DNA of 64,000 bases from Exophiala sp. HKRS030 (Eukaryota; Ascomycota; Eurotiomycetes; Chaetothyriales; Herpotrichiellaceae), in contig JAHWDD010000004.1 in the NCBI GenBank assembly GCA_023897205.1, positions 4,774,001 to 4,838,000 on the forward strand, written 5' to 3'. Position 1 is the stretch's first letter. Each line of letters starts with the position of its first letter. Shown here piece by piece: positions 36,869 to 47,991 of the stretch. The notes below the pieces were generated by a model that was given only the letters and a program-made list of their open reading frames with translations, did no database searches and had not been told where the DNA came from. A program made the position numbers and the translations under genes.

Positions 36869-38009
36869 GGCCGATTCTAGAGCTAGTGAGACAGAATACT
36901 ACAAGGAAAAGTTCAGGCGGGGAATGCCGACGATAGGAAATGAGGAATTCTGCAAGCCCGGGATGCAAGGAAAGGACGAGAGAAGGGAAGCCGAAAAGAA
37001 CCAAAAGAAAGATGGGAGGAGCGGAGGATCGACCAATGTACACTCGTTTCGCTATGTTACTGTAAGTCCACCAAGAATAGTTGTCAGTTGATCTGACCTG
37101 TCAAATGTTATCTGGTTCTCGAATAGCATTAAATGAAGATCATATTCAGGTTGAGGAATTATGGATAGGGGTATAGACATGCTAAAGGGTGACCCAAGGG
37201 ATGAGCTGTAAGGCGGCTATGCAGTGCAAAATCCTGTAATTAAAAAAAATCTCTGGTTTGAAAGTCCCCGATGATGTTTAGACAACAGAAACAGTGAACT
37301 CAAGAAGGAGGGCAGCGATCGTTAGATATTCGTTCTATACCCGCTACACTGGAACAGAGTCTCGAAATGGATCTTTAGATATCGATAAAAAGAATAAGAA
37401 TTTTCAAAGCGTTGGTACCAAAAATGATGCTACAGTATGTGGCCTTGAGAGGTAATACATCTCAGGTTGCGCAATAACAGGCCAGGAGTTAGGTATTCCA
37501 GATTGCGAGAGAAATTCAACCTCGTGATTTGAAAATGGTCGACAATGGCAGACTTAGCGGCAATGGCGATGCCGCCTCAGCTTCCTTCTCCATGCCTCAC
37601 TATCCTATTGTCTCAATCGGCAGTCATTCATCCTTGTGAGACACCGTTCATTTCCCTCCCGATATAGAAGCTTTCGTCACACTAACACAAACAACTCTCT
37701 CCTTCAGGACCAGGATTGTTGGTGCTTCGAGCAGCTATCAGCTATGGGTGGCGTTTGTAGTGTTAAAATTTAACAGTAGAAGATTTCGAAGATTGTCGTG
37801 ACAAACCTTTGGGTCGAAAGAAGTTCCGAAATTTAATCCAGGGAGGATCGTCCTTTCAAGTGAGCTCGGAAAACATTGTTCTAGAGTACATGCAGGCTGT
37901 AAACAGATGTGTTGGGATGGACGTCTGTCCTAACCAATCACTGATCATGATGCTGAGAGAAAGGTGTAAAGGAGAAATGTCCTCAGTGACAGAAAGCTAG
38001 GACAATATC
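36869..38009. other. Intergenic with a remnant related to the 36193 gene
   Basis: 1.1 kb. Near 37,771-37,850 one frame reads TVEDFEDCRDK..LGRKKF, resembling TAEDFENCRRE of the upstream gene, but a stop precedes it and it does not continue as a gene. The rest is AT-richer and without recognisable content. Confidence 0.4.
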
Positions 38010-38212
38010 TTGGCGGGACAGGTTGTGCCGGGGACGAGTTGCGTCTGGGGACAGGTTATGGCTGAGGACAAGTTTGGCTGAGGACGAGTTGCGTCTGGGG
38101 ACAGGTTATGGCTGAGGACAAGTTTGGCTGAGAACGAGTTGCGTCTGGGGACAAGGTTGGCTGAGGACAGGTTGTGCTGGGGACAGGTTTGGGCTGAGGA
38201 CGGGTTCGGGAG
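38010..38212 (+). repeat. Minisatellite of GGGGACAGGTT / GGCTGAGGACAAGTT units
   Basis: About 200 bp of imperfect tandem repeats built from 14-18-base units (GGCTGAGGACAAGTTT, GGCTGAGGACGAGTT, GCGTCTGGGGACAGGTTAT). They are organised as a higher-order unit of about 60 bases that appears twice plus a diverged third copy. Confidence 0.85.
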
Positions 38213-38294
38213 CCCATTCAAGTGGCTCAGTGAAGGATCCATTTTAGGACCCCTACAGAGATATTTAAGATAGGATGAACCTCTAAGCAGATTC

Positions 38295-39821
38295 ATGTCC
38301 AGTATCGACACCAAAATGCGACGGGCTCGACTTCTGGGGAAAGAACGCAGCATCGTAACAGAAAAAGCTCTCAAGTGCAAGGGCATGGTCAGTGTCCGAC
38401 TTGAGGTGCTGTCGTTTCCAGAGATTAAGACAAGAGATCCCACGAAGCTGAAGAGCAATGTGAAGAGGCTGAAGAAAGCATTTCGGGATGAAGGTTGCTG
38501 GCGGCTGCCGTTGCCGAATCACATTCCAGCTCAAATCGATAAGCAGAGTCTCGATGCCGCCCTTCGACATTCACAGCGCTCGAGCAAAGAACTTTTTGTG
38601 GGCCCCCGAGACGAATATCCCGAGCTCGAGTTTCCACCGGGTTACCAGCTCATGTGTCTGGATGGGCAGAGCCGCGCTCTTGCTGCCGCAAAGGTTCTTC
38701 CTGTCGCGGACCGGAGGTGGATCGTAGATTTATATGCTGCAGGTATGAGATGCTTACTCTCGTATAGCGAGACATTACATTGATATATGGTTGTTAGACC
38801 TCACAGAAGAGCTCAGGACGATTCTGGTGGAGGAATACTCGAATGAAGACCGTCTGCATCCTGGAGAGATCTACCGAAAACTTCGGCTGTATCACCTCCA
38901 AAGGGACTTGCGAATCGACAATTGGTGGTTTGAAAAACGGTGCTGGGCACGTTTGTCAGCTCATGGACGCCGCAATGTCAAGCAGCTCCTGCGCCACCGT
39001 GAAATAACCGCGGCCTGTGATGCCCTGCTGGACGTTGTCGGGCTTTGGAGCGGTTGGAGAACAAGCACCTGGCACAAGATACTTCCAATGGGTGTTGACG
39101 AGGTAAGTTCCACCTTGCGGGCCATTTAGGTTCTCACCAATTATTGTAGTGCATCCTATACAGCCTCGATCTCATGAAAGATTTTTGGTACGAGAGCGTT
39201 GGGGTAGAACGGGATGCGATGCAGAAAGTCGACGAAAACAGCGTCAAAGAACTTGAGGGTACCGCCCCTGGGGCGTGCAAAGCGGATGCTCGGGATCTAT
39301 ATAAGAAGTTGAAGGCTGGAAAAATCTTCGGAGCTTTCAATGACCAAGATCGCGAAAAAATCTGGGCCGAAGTGTGTCGTCGGACGAAAGATCGCTTGGT
39401 CCCGTCATTTTTCACCTTCTTCGAGGATTTGAACTGGCTGAAGGGCCCAGCGGACTGCGTCAAACGGTTGATACCTATATCACCCGATGACACGATCCTC
39501 TACGCACTGGAACAGTACGTTTTCACAGGCGTTAACCAGCGAACCGGCCAGTGCTTGATCCAGAAACCTGATCATACTTTCGTTTCTAAGCCAGGAACTG
39601 AGGCCGATCAAATGAATCTGGGAGTTTTACAGCTATTTCTCATCGCCATGCGCAACCACCTTAACATGCCGGCCGAACCTAAGAAAAAGAATTTACTCGC
39701 AAAGCCAAGACCAAAGAAAGCGGATCCTGAGGTCCTACACGAATTTGCCGCCTATGCCCACAAGCTAGGCTTTGAGTCAGATGAGATTCGTGAACTGACG
39801 GAACTCAGAGCGTCATCGTAA
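38295..39821 (+). CDS. DUF3723 protein, N-terminal and middle part (Starship accessory family)
   Basis: Exons 38295-38742, 38798-39102 and 39150-39821. Joins LYAAD/LTEELRTIL and MGVDE/CILYSLDLMKDFW are in frame. Family landmarks: LKCKGMVSVRLEVLSFPE, GCWRLPLPNHIPAQID, PPGYQLMCLDGQSRALAA, FTFFEDLNWLKGPADCVKRL, FTGVNQRTGQCLIQ and YAHKLGFESDEI. The DUF3723 family has a ParB-like look (LDGQSRALAA resembles the GxxR..A nuclease/CTPase box), but its function is unknown. It is one of the recurrent accessory genes of Starships. The natural gene continues into the next feature: a gtaagc donor at 39818 precedes the family continuation at 39937, though the two phases do not match cleanly. Confidence 0.82.
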
Positions 39822-39936
39822 GCACTGCAAAAGGAGTCAGCGTCATCGGGTTCTAAAGACTCTAATCCACCTATCAGGCGATGCGGTATCCCTTAGAGTT
39901 ATCATCACGAACAAGACAAGCTAACCCTCTTTCTAG

Positions 39937-42560
39937 AACCTTTGTACGCCGCACGGAGTGGGGAGTTTGAAGAGATGACATCTTCATTTGTGCGGCGGTC
40001 TGTCATTCTTACTTTTTTTGAGAAACCAATAAGCCTCTACTTAAGCGACGCGACGTCTCACCCTTCCAAACCTACGGCAGACCAAGGGACGATTGGTAAA
40101 GAACCTTCACCGAGGCTTGGACAGCCAAATCAGCAGGGTCTGGAGCAGCGTCATGTCGAATAACACTTAGGTCCTCACAATACCCAGGATCCCTCGCAGC
40201 AGGGTTTGCAAGCTGGTAACACCGCGGGGGAGGCTGAAAACTTTCCCTCGATCCAGCTTAATCAGCAAATAGCTACAAGGGAGGGACAAGTTGAGTCGGA
40301 GTGGCTATCCGACTTAGAGATGCTTGATGAAACAGAAGAAGTCCAACATAATACAAGGCGGGACAGGCAAAGGAATGAGCGGTTATAGAAGAAGAAAGCA
40401 CGGCGGCTAAATAAGTAGAGAAAGACCTCTAAGAAGAAAGGAGCAGTCAGTGCGAGAAAGAGGCAAGACGTATTAGACGTGGGAGCAATGCTACTGAGGA
40501 GCGCTGAAGAGAGTAGTATTCAGTCAAAACAATAAGAGGTGCATAAGGAATCGAAAAGTCCGAGCCAAACCACGCAGATTAACCCTGACGGGTTCACAGA
40601 AGGTAACATCCCTATGCTACCGCAGAACCAATCTTCAACCCCGGATCATAACGAAATCATGGAAACAGGGCAGTCCACAGCGACAGAGCGACAAAGTGAG
40701 GATTAAGGTATGGTGCAGACGGTGACAGAGAACGTTGTTCACGAAATCATCACATCAGATATTCCAACACCCCACGGAGAGGTGACTGCGCCAAAGACCG
40801 TGGCGCCAGCAGAAGCAGAGCGTCGTCGCGAAGCGCAAGAGCAACAAACGACCGAGCAAACCTTCAGGGAGGTAGATGAGCGACAGATGATGGAGAGAAC
40901 CCAAAATGGGAGAGGGGGACGCGAAGGACAGCATGACACTGAGAAAGAGCAAGGACATCAGGCTACATCAGAGAGGATTGATGAGGCGCAGACAACACCA
41001 CCGCGAGAAATGGGCCAGGCCGATAATTCACCCACTACAGATAAGGTCCTTCCGGATGACGCGGAACAGGGATGGATTGACAATCAGATGAGGCGTGATC
41101 GAGAAGAGTCTCTATTCGCTCCTGAGCCGCCGTCGCCAATAGACGAATCGAAGAAGGCAGAGAAGACAGCGCCACAGCGCGGAATCGAAAAAGAGCCATA
41201 GGAACGCATTCAAGGGAACGACGGGTCCGTGAACAATATCGAAGAGCCTCCGCCAATGTCGATCACAGATCAGCAGGGTTGGCTTTCGCCGGCCCAACAG
41301 GCAAACGCCGCTACAGAGGAGGTAGAACGCATGTCCACGGCCGAAATGAGGGACTCAGCAGACCGGGAAGCGATTCCAAACCTTCCACAATCCGAGACAC
41401 TTGGGAGTGGCCAAGAGAGGCTCAAAGAGCTGGGTGGACGTGTGAGCCAAGAAAAGGAACAGTATGAAGACGAGATCGGACTGGAGCAGAGAAACCGAAA
41501 GACACCGGATCGGGATTCAGGCCCAGCTATTGAAGACCCTAGCCAGTTACAGCATCCGAATTCATCACCCATAATACGAGAATCGGACCGAAAACGTGTC
41601 ACTCAGATCAACTTTAGCAGACTAGAGGAATTAGAGAGCTTAGAACGAGCGCACGAAATATTGTCTCCCGGACATCATCAGGATGGAGTTCGCGACAGGG
41701 CAGAACCGATTGCTCTAGAAGTTGAGAATGGTCAAGGAGTGCAGGAAGAGTTAAGAAGCGGTGACCAAGTGCGATACGAGCAGCTTCCGGACGAGGATGA
41801 TCGAGCAGGACGGGAGGACTTCGAACGGAATATCAACGACCGACTACGAGAACAAGAAACTGAAGAAAGGGCGGCGAGAGAACGAAAGAAGGCTGCGATG
41901 AAAGAAGCTGAGAGACGAAGACAAGAAAGAGTACGGCAACTCAAGAATGAGAAACCTGAGTTCGTGTCGGAGCAAAAGATGAACAGAGAGCGAGCAAGGG
42001 ATCAACAAGAGAGGCAAGTAAAGGAAGACAAAGGCATGCGCCGAAAACGGACCACACAGATCGACTTTGGGAGGCTCGGAGACGCTGTTCATGGGCAACC
42101 CAAGCCTAAAGAGAGCGCCGGCCGGCGCCCAATCACAGAAAACGAAACCGGGGGCGGATCAGCCGAAGTTGTCGTGCTTGATTCTGATGTCATCGCGACG
42201 ACTAGTCTACAACCAGCAGATCCTCCGAAATTGACCATGGAAAGACCCGGCCCTCAGAAGATTCGAATCCATCTCAAGATCTCCGACGGGAGGCTTAGTG
42301 GTGAGGACTGGAAAAGTCTATCCTCACACGACGTTAACCCCTCCGAGCCGGCAGACTTCATGCGACTCTTGAGGAAATACACCAGAAAGGATACCGAAAA
42401 TCCGTGGAATGTGTTTGCCGGGTCCCATATGATAACCCCATTGACAAAGTTTGAAGACATCATCAAAGATGGAAACAGCACCTTATACATAACTCAAGAA
42501 GGGGTTATCAACACTTATCTTCATCCTAATTCTCCTGCCGGCAAAAGAATTCGATCTTAA
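39937..42560 (+). pseudogene. C-terminal part of the DUF3723 gene, broken by six in-frame stops
   Basis: One frame runs through this stretch with DUF3723-type sequence at both ends: PLYAARSGEFEEMTSSFVRR at the start and KIRIHLKISDGRLSGEDWKS...YITQEGVINTYL at the end. It is interrupted by TAA/TAG at 40161, 40386, 40416, 40533, 40704 and 41199. The region is Gln/Glu/Arg-rich, so each stop can come from CAA or CAG by one C-to-T change. The last 443 codons (41229-42560) are open and predicted coiled coil (REQETEERAARERKKAAMKEA). A separate gene starting there is less likely, since no good start is seen. Confidence 0.7.
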
Positions 42561-42790
42561 GCATATAGAAAAGCGATTCTAACATTAGTCCTTAACTCAT
42601 CTTCATTTTTTGACCCATCCCCCACCAAATGAACCTAGTCAATGCCTGGGATAATGGTCCTGTTTATTGGATATCTTCGATGAAGAAGATTGCGAAGAAT
42701 AGTCTGACCGACGAGGTAGGGATAGGCGACTGACAGGTAACGCGGCCTCCCATGTATTAGGCATGATCCCTAATGGAAGTAGTTAACCGT

Positions 42791-44601
42791 CTAGTCACCG
42801 GGCTGATATTCTAGTTCCTCCAGCCTGACTTTCTTGTCTGCCAAGGGACGGACTAGACATCGCAACCGATCTCAAAGGTCATTGCTTCCAGACACTGGAT
42901 AGATCAGTAGGGACCCGAAGTGGGTCAAGTGAGCTTACCAATCACCAACATTTCTCCCCTCTCGCCTGATTCCTCCTATACCCTTTTAATGTGTTTCCCT
43001 GCCGCCTCTTCTTGGAAAATCGCTTCCACATCAGCCAGGCCACTGTACGCGATCGCGCGTCTCCCAAATGGCACTCGATCCTGGCTTGCCCAGCGGATGT
43101 AGATCGAAATACTGAGAATCTATGCGCCAAGTCAAACCGACGCTTCATGATATAGTTTCGCGTGATTTACCATCCCCTTGGCCGACTTTTCGTCGCTCAT
43201 ATCGTCGGTACCGTTATCGACACTGAGTGTGTCACCGACGAGCGCATCATTCAACAAGTCTGCGGCGGCATATCCCAAATCTACTGCAGTTAAACGTTGT
43301 CCTGCGTGAAAAGACGGGCGATCTGATGGTCTGCGTACCTTTTGTCTCCAACTGCCACACCAAATGGATTCGACGAGCGCGAATCTTGCAGGCATTATAT
43401 CCATGAATGAGCTGCTTCAGGTAAGAAAGGTGCGAGACGACACCAAAGCCATCCGCCATCATTAAGACCGTCTCATAAGTTCCAGCTGGGACAGTAGTAC
43501 CGTGAGGCCCACTGAACAAGGCTTTGTACAAAGTGCCGCTCCCGCGGCTAGAGTCCGAATATCGCAAAAGCTTTCTGGTCAGGCCGTCACGTGGTTCCAC
43601 GAAAATGTCCAAGGATTCTAGACTTTCATCCGACCAGGATGTTATCATGAAAGGGTGGCTCTGCAGGAGGCCAAACCAGGGAATCCATAAGCAGATGTAT
43701 TGCCCCGGCTTCACCTGGACTGGCGAGGTGAGGCGTACTTGAAGCGTCATCACTTCCTGCTGTATGATGACATGCTCTCTGGTCAGCATTTCTTTGATAT
43801 TGGTGATCTTGACTCTGGCGAACCCGTTCCCGACCACTCCGGTTTGGTACACGATGAGTCCACATTGGACGAGAACGGTCAGCAGGAATGTACCAATGGT
43901 AACGTAAATGTACTTTTGTGGAAGAGAATGGCTCTTCTTCAAGTGGCTCCATATGCTGTAGGTGGCCGTGACAGCCAGTGTCTGATGCAGGCGAAGGAAG
44001 AACTCGTAGAACGGGCGGCGAAGTAATGGGTGTGAGAGAGGCACGAGTATGCCCAATGATATTGTCCCCTAATCTTTGTCAATTCTGTTGACCGGTTGCA
44101 GGAACCTTTTAGGAAGCATACGATCAGTCCAAAGAGGTTTTCCGAGATCTGCAAGGGAAATGGTTTCTTCTCCACGAGCACAGTGAGAACGTGGAAGCCC
44201 AACAGGAGCGATGACATGAGCCCTAAGGAACGATGAAATCGCCGGTACGTGCGTAATGTGACGCCCAAGAGATCGGCTGGAAAGCTCAGATGAGGGCCCG
44301 CCATGAGAGGGATCAGGTTGATGAGCGAGAGATTGGCCGCCCGCAGACCGGCCACCCAGACAGAGCGCACCTTGAAGCAGACACAAAAGACGTTGACCCC
44401 ACTGTACAGAAGCCCTGCAATGACACCAGCCGGGTGCCACGCTCCAGTCAACCGGTGACCAATCTGTGGATACACAAAATATTTGAGGGAGAAGGGTACG
44501 ACCTTCTTCCAACCAAGCAGAAGCCACTGGCGAAAGTTCATGAGAATGAGGAGAAACAACAAGCCGCCCAAACCGATCGCGTAGGCTAGAGTAATATCCA
44601 T
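42791..44601 (-). pseudogene. Ferric reductase-like transmembrane oxidoreductase, with two in-frame stops
   Basis: Minus strand exons 44601-44122, 44068-43339, 43283-43171, 43119-42939, 42894-42791. Membrane segments and haem-domain region to about residue 250 (RRFHRSLGLMSSLLLGFHV; FFLRLHQTLAVTATY), FAD-binding VKPGQYICLWIPW..LQSHPFMI, NAD-binding ADGFGVVSHLSYLKQL. The end SISIYIRWASQDRVPFGRRA and EELEYQPGD fit the FRE family. Two stops lie in frame inside conserved sequence: TAG at 42978-42976 between HIKRV and EESGERGEM, and TGA at 42874-42872 between VSGSNDL and DRLRCLV. Both fit C-to-T changes (CAG, CGA). Ferric reductases are recurrent Starship accessory genes. The domain truncated by the first stop is the C-terminal NAD-site end. 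Confidence 0.8.
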
Positions 44602-44974
44602 ATTGAACGTTAGAAACGATAGAAATGGAATGACAACAACGCACGGATGGAAAGGCAGTTTCACAGGCGTTAAGAAGCTTGTTGAACGGGGAAAGAGAGT
44701 GAAGTTGAAATATAATGAACTATAGCATAGTATTGAGACGCCAAACCCTCGGAGAGGGAGCCGAGAATGGAACAAGACTCTGAGCAGTTGCAGCCAACTT
44801 TGGATCAAAGCAATTGGAGCCAGAATGGGATCCTCTACCCGACAAATCCACCCTCCTCTAACTTGGCGGCAACCTGTAGCCCCTGAATGGGGCAATCGAA
44901 GTCACATCTGCCAGCCCTTGGAGATATCTCGTTCCCCAGGGCCTGCTGAATAATGGATTCTAGCCAGGTCAGGA
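44602..44974. other. Intergenic
   Basis: 373 bp between two leftward genes, upstream of the ferric reductase. Nothing recognised. Confidence 0.3.
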
Positions 44975-46058
44975 TCAAACCCAGGAGGAAATCTGAGGTC
45001 CGTCACTTGCCTTCAACAACCTCTCTGCCGAAGTTGCAGACGTCGTCTCAGAAAGGAATTCGACCGCCAGAGAATCGGAGGGCCACCGGCGCAGGTCATC
45101 TACTCCGACAGCACCATCAGCTTTGGCATACTTTTGCATCAGCTCCATTGTGATGAAGCTTAGAGCCTTAAGATCTCTCGATACAGAATTACTCAGTGGA
45201 CATGGTCGACAGAGTTCCTGATGTGCTGTGATCTGAACGTCAGCTTGATGTAGAGGTCTATGGAGTGATTACGTGCCTATCTTCACCTCGCCAGCGACAT
45301 TGATGAGAATATTCGAGGTGGTCAGAGAGCCGTGTTCTAGTCCTTTTGTCGCGAGGTACACAAGCCCGTTGAGGATCTGTCACAGTTAGTCGGTCAACTC
45401 AAAAGAGGTGATATTCAAAACCCCCCTGTCCTAAAATGGACGCCAGTTGATCCTCGTCGAGATGTTTCGGAAACCCAGTGAACAGGCTCAGAGACATCGG
45501 CATGTGCTCGAAGACCACGTAGAATAACTCGTCATGGAGAAAGATGTCTCTCACGGACACGATATTCTCATGTTCAACCTGCTGCAACATACGACATTTC
45601 TCTTCGCTGTCATGTATAGAGAAGCTCCTCACAGCGACGACGTACGGCGTCGGACCCTCCTTTTGAGGAGGGACAATAAAGTCGGCGGACCACGGGTGTC
45701 TAATATCGGCCACGTCCACCATGTCGTCGTCTTCCTCGCCAAGCCGTATGCAATGGCTTTTTCTGTACTTTTCCCACGGGGATTGGTGCTTCACGATCAA
45801 GGTATTCTCCATCCCATGTCCGAGTGCTGCTGGGGGGTTCAGGGGCTTCGAACCAGTTGCTGAGGTGGTACGATAGGTTCCGGACGAGAGGGCTCTCGGG
45901 AATCCTGCTGCTGGATTAAATCCAGTCCCGCGGCGACTGGGAGTTTCACCATCCGTGAGGTGATCATCCTGGCGTGTCACGCTCTGAGAAGGCCCCCTAA
46001 ACCCTCTGATTGCATCAAAGTCGATGCGAGTCCGGCGATTTAAAGATTTGGATGACAT
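44975..46058 (-). pseudogene. Protein kinase-like gene, probably decayed
   Basis: The ATG at 46058 opens a frame of about 210 residues: a Ser/Arg-rich N-terminus, then kinase N-lobe-like sequence (VAVRSFSIHDSEEKCRMLQQVEHENIVSVRDIF, HDELFYVVFEHMPMSL). C-lobe pieces follow on separate exons: ILNGLVYLATKGLEHGSLTT..NILIN and ITMELMQKYAKADGAVGVDD..RWPSDSLAVEFL. The catalytic loop reads LEHGSLTTSN instead of HRDxxxxN, so it is kinase-like but probably inactive, as in a family often found around DUF3435/DUF3723 genes. The expected donor after ASILGQ is spoiled by a run of Gs (45421-45425), and the third join does not keep frame. Exon ends are therefore uncertain. Confidence 0.55.
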
Positions 46059-46477
46059 CTTGACAACATGAATGGCTAAAGAGAAGACCAGAGCAAACGG
46101 TACAATCTTTTAAGTAAGGTATGTGAGGTTTTGAGCAAAATTGAGGCAGGGGCGGTGGTCGATCCCAAGAGACGGGAGACGACGTTCGATCTGGACTACG
46201 AAGCAGGCGAGGAACGAAGCGGCCAGAGCCGGCATGTGCAGCAATCGCACACCTTCCTCCCGGGGGCCCATTTTGGTCCTCGGGGCCCAATTCAGACTTG
46301 ATGCTGAGCTCAACGGAATGAGGCCCCTTCTGGATCCGAATAGTGAATAGCGTTGTCACTCAAGAGTACTGCAAAGCTCGATAGGGAGGTACGTAGCTTC
46401 ATTAAATGACATCCGCAGCCCACTAGTGGTAAAGTGTTCATCGTCCCACAGGTTGAATTATTCATACTTATACCACC
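46059..46477. promoter_or_regulatory. Divergent promoter region of kinase-like and SUR7-like genes
   Basis: 419 bp between divergent starts. No gene seen. Confidence 0.35.
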
Positions 46478-47361
46478 ATGCTCAGAGAAAAGCTTTGGCT
46501 CAAAGTAGGTGCGTCGCTCGCATTCGCGGCCGCATTAATCTGCTGCACGGTTTTGAGCTTTGAAGTGCTTTGCAATAAGGACGACATGCAGGCTGGTATC
46601 ATTACGTTCACTGTGAGGGCCTTTCACTGTTTAAATATGTTTAGGTGAGGTAGATCGCTGATGTATTCTTACACAGTTTAGGGCGCCCCCCACACTGGTA
46701 CCGCTCCGTGCAAGGGGCCTGATCCCAACGGCCGTGACCCAAGCTGGGAGCGTCGTAACCAATGCGGCAACAACAGCCTCCGGGGCTCCTAGCCAAGCAA
46801 ACAGTATCGCAAGCGCCGCCGCGACAGCCGTCAATGGCGCCATCACGGCGATCCCCCAGAATCTCTCCATCGGCACAAAACAATACTGCGTGGGGTTCAG
46901 CGACCATGTTGAATGTCATCAATTGCCCGTGAACATATCTAGGATCGTACCCCAGGTCGTTACAAATATTCTGAGCGACCAAATGGAAGATTTGGATCAC
47001 CTGCGCAGCATCTTCGCAAAAGCTACCCCTGGATGGATCGGGGATCCTTTCATTATCGGCATAGCGACGGCCCTGGTGATCGCTGTCGTCTTTTTCACCT
47101 CTATGTTCAGCTGGCCCTTCGGCGCCGGTACTCTGTTGCAGGATCTGATGTTACCATTAATGCCCAGATTGGTTATTGGGCTCTTTTGTTGCATCTCTTA
47201 CCTCCTGCCAACAATTGTTCTTTACCTTCTCTACTCCAAGTCGAAAGACCTCTCTTCCGAGATCAGGGCTGATCAGGGCCCGGTCGGCGGCTACTGCTGG
47301 GGCACTTTCTTTTCGGCTATGTTGATGACGGCAATGACGGCGTGTGTTCACATCTTCATCT

Positions 47362-47363
<2 letters not shown>
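46478..47363 (+). CDS. SUR7/PalI-like four-helix membrane protein
   Basis: Exons 46478-46612 and 46677-47363 (64-bp intron); 273 residues. One membrane helix near the N-terminus (GASLAFAAALICCTVLSF), a long extracytoplasmic loop rich in Ala/Thr with a CVGFSDHVECHQLP Cys pair, then three helices (IIGIATALVIAVVFFTS, PRLVIGLFCCISYLLP, GTFFSAMLMTAMTACVHIFI). This 1+3 helix topology with a Cys-containing loop is that of SUR7/PalI family proteins of eisosomes and pH sensing. I do not see the exact W..GxxC family signature, so the family call is tentative. The frame is intact. Confidence 0.6.

Positions 47364-47402
<39 letters not shown>
47363..47402 (+). repeat. (AC)n microsatellite
   Basis: About 20 AC units begin at the last base of the SUR7-like stop codon. 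Confidence 0.95.
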
Positions 47403-47408
<6 letters not shown>

Positions 47409-47991
47409 ACGCTCGGCGGCGGAGCCGAAAGGGTAGCTAAGGCTGTTCTACTAATGTATTTCTCAAGGTATGTCCTAGTCTCCTTATTGATGCGAAACTG
47501 ATAAAACAGCAGCGTGATGTTGATGGCTTACTCCAACGAGTTATTCAGGCCATATGTTGCAAAGGTGATGTCGATGGCCACTTACTTACCAAGCTTACCC
47601 GACCGTCAATTGAATTTTTCCGGCCAAATGTGTGTCATCACCAGGCCCTTGGCGGCTGATTGGAGAACGAGATGCCAGCGAGTGGGATTCTCGGCAGATA
47701 TTTACCTTACCCACAGCTATGAGTCGGGCAATGACTGGCATAACAGTTTTTGTGGTCACCGTAATAGGTGTGCGCAGAAAACCGCTAACCTGAAAGAAGA
47801 CACGTGTTCCTAGCCCACTAACTCAGTAGTGATGCCGATCATCTTTATCACTTCGTTCTAGTGTAGTGATGTACTAACATCCTTTATCTCATTAGAGGCC
47901 ATTTTTCCCCTAGAATAAGCCTTTTTTTGCTCGGATCTCTTCTTCCCACAGCGGGCAAATCCAACTACAGTGATATGCTTTCTGTTCGCAA
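47403..47991. other. Intergenic between convergent genes
   Basis: 589 bp. A 99-codon open frame at 47514 shows no recognisable product. Confidence 0.3.

Noticed and set aside
40161..41201. Recoding of TAA/TAG as glutamine in element genes
   Set aside because: All six stops would fit, but host genes on both sides end at TAA and TAG normally, and C-to-T decay explains the pattern more simply; the ferric reductase also has a TGA.
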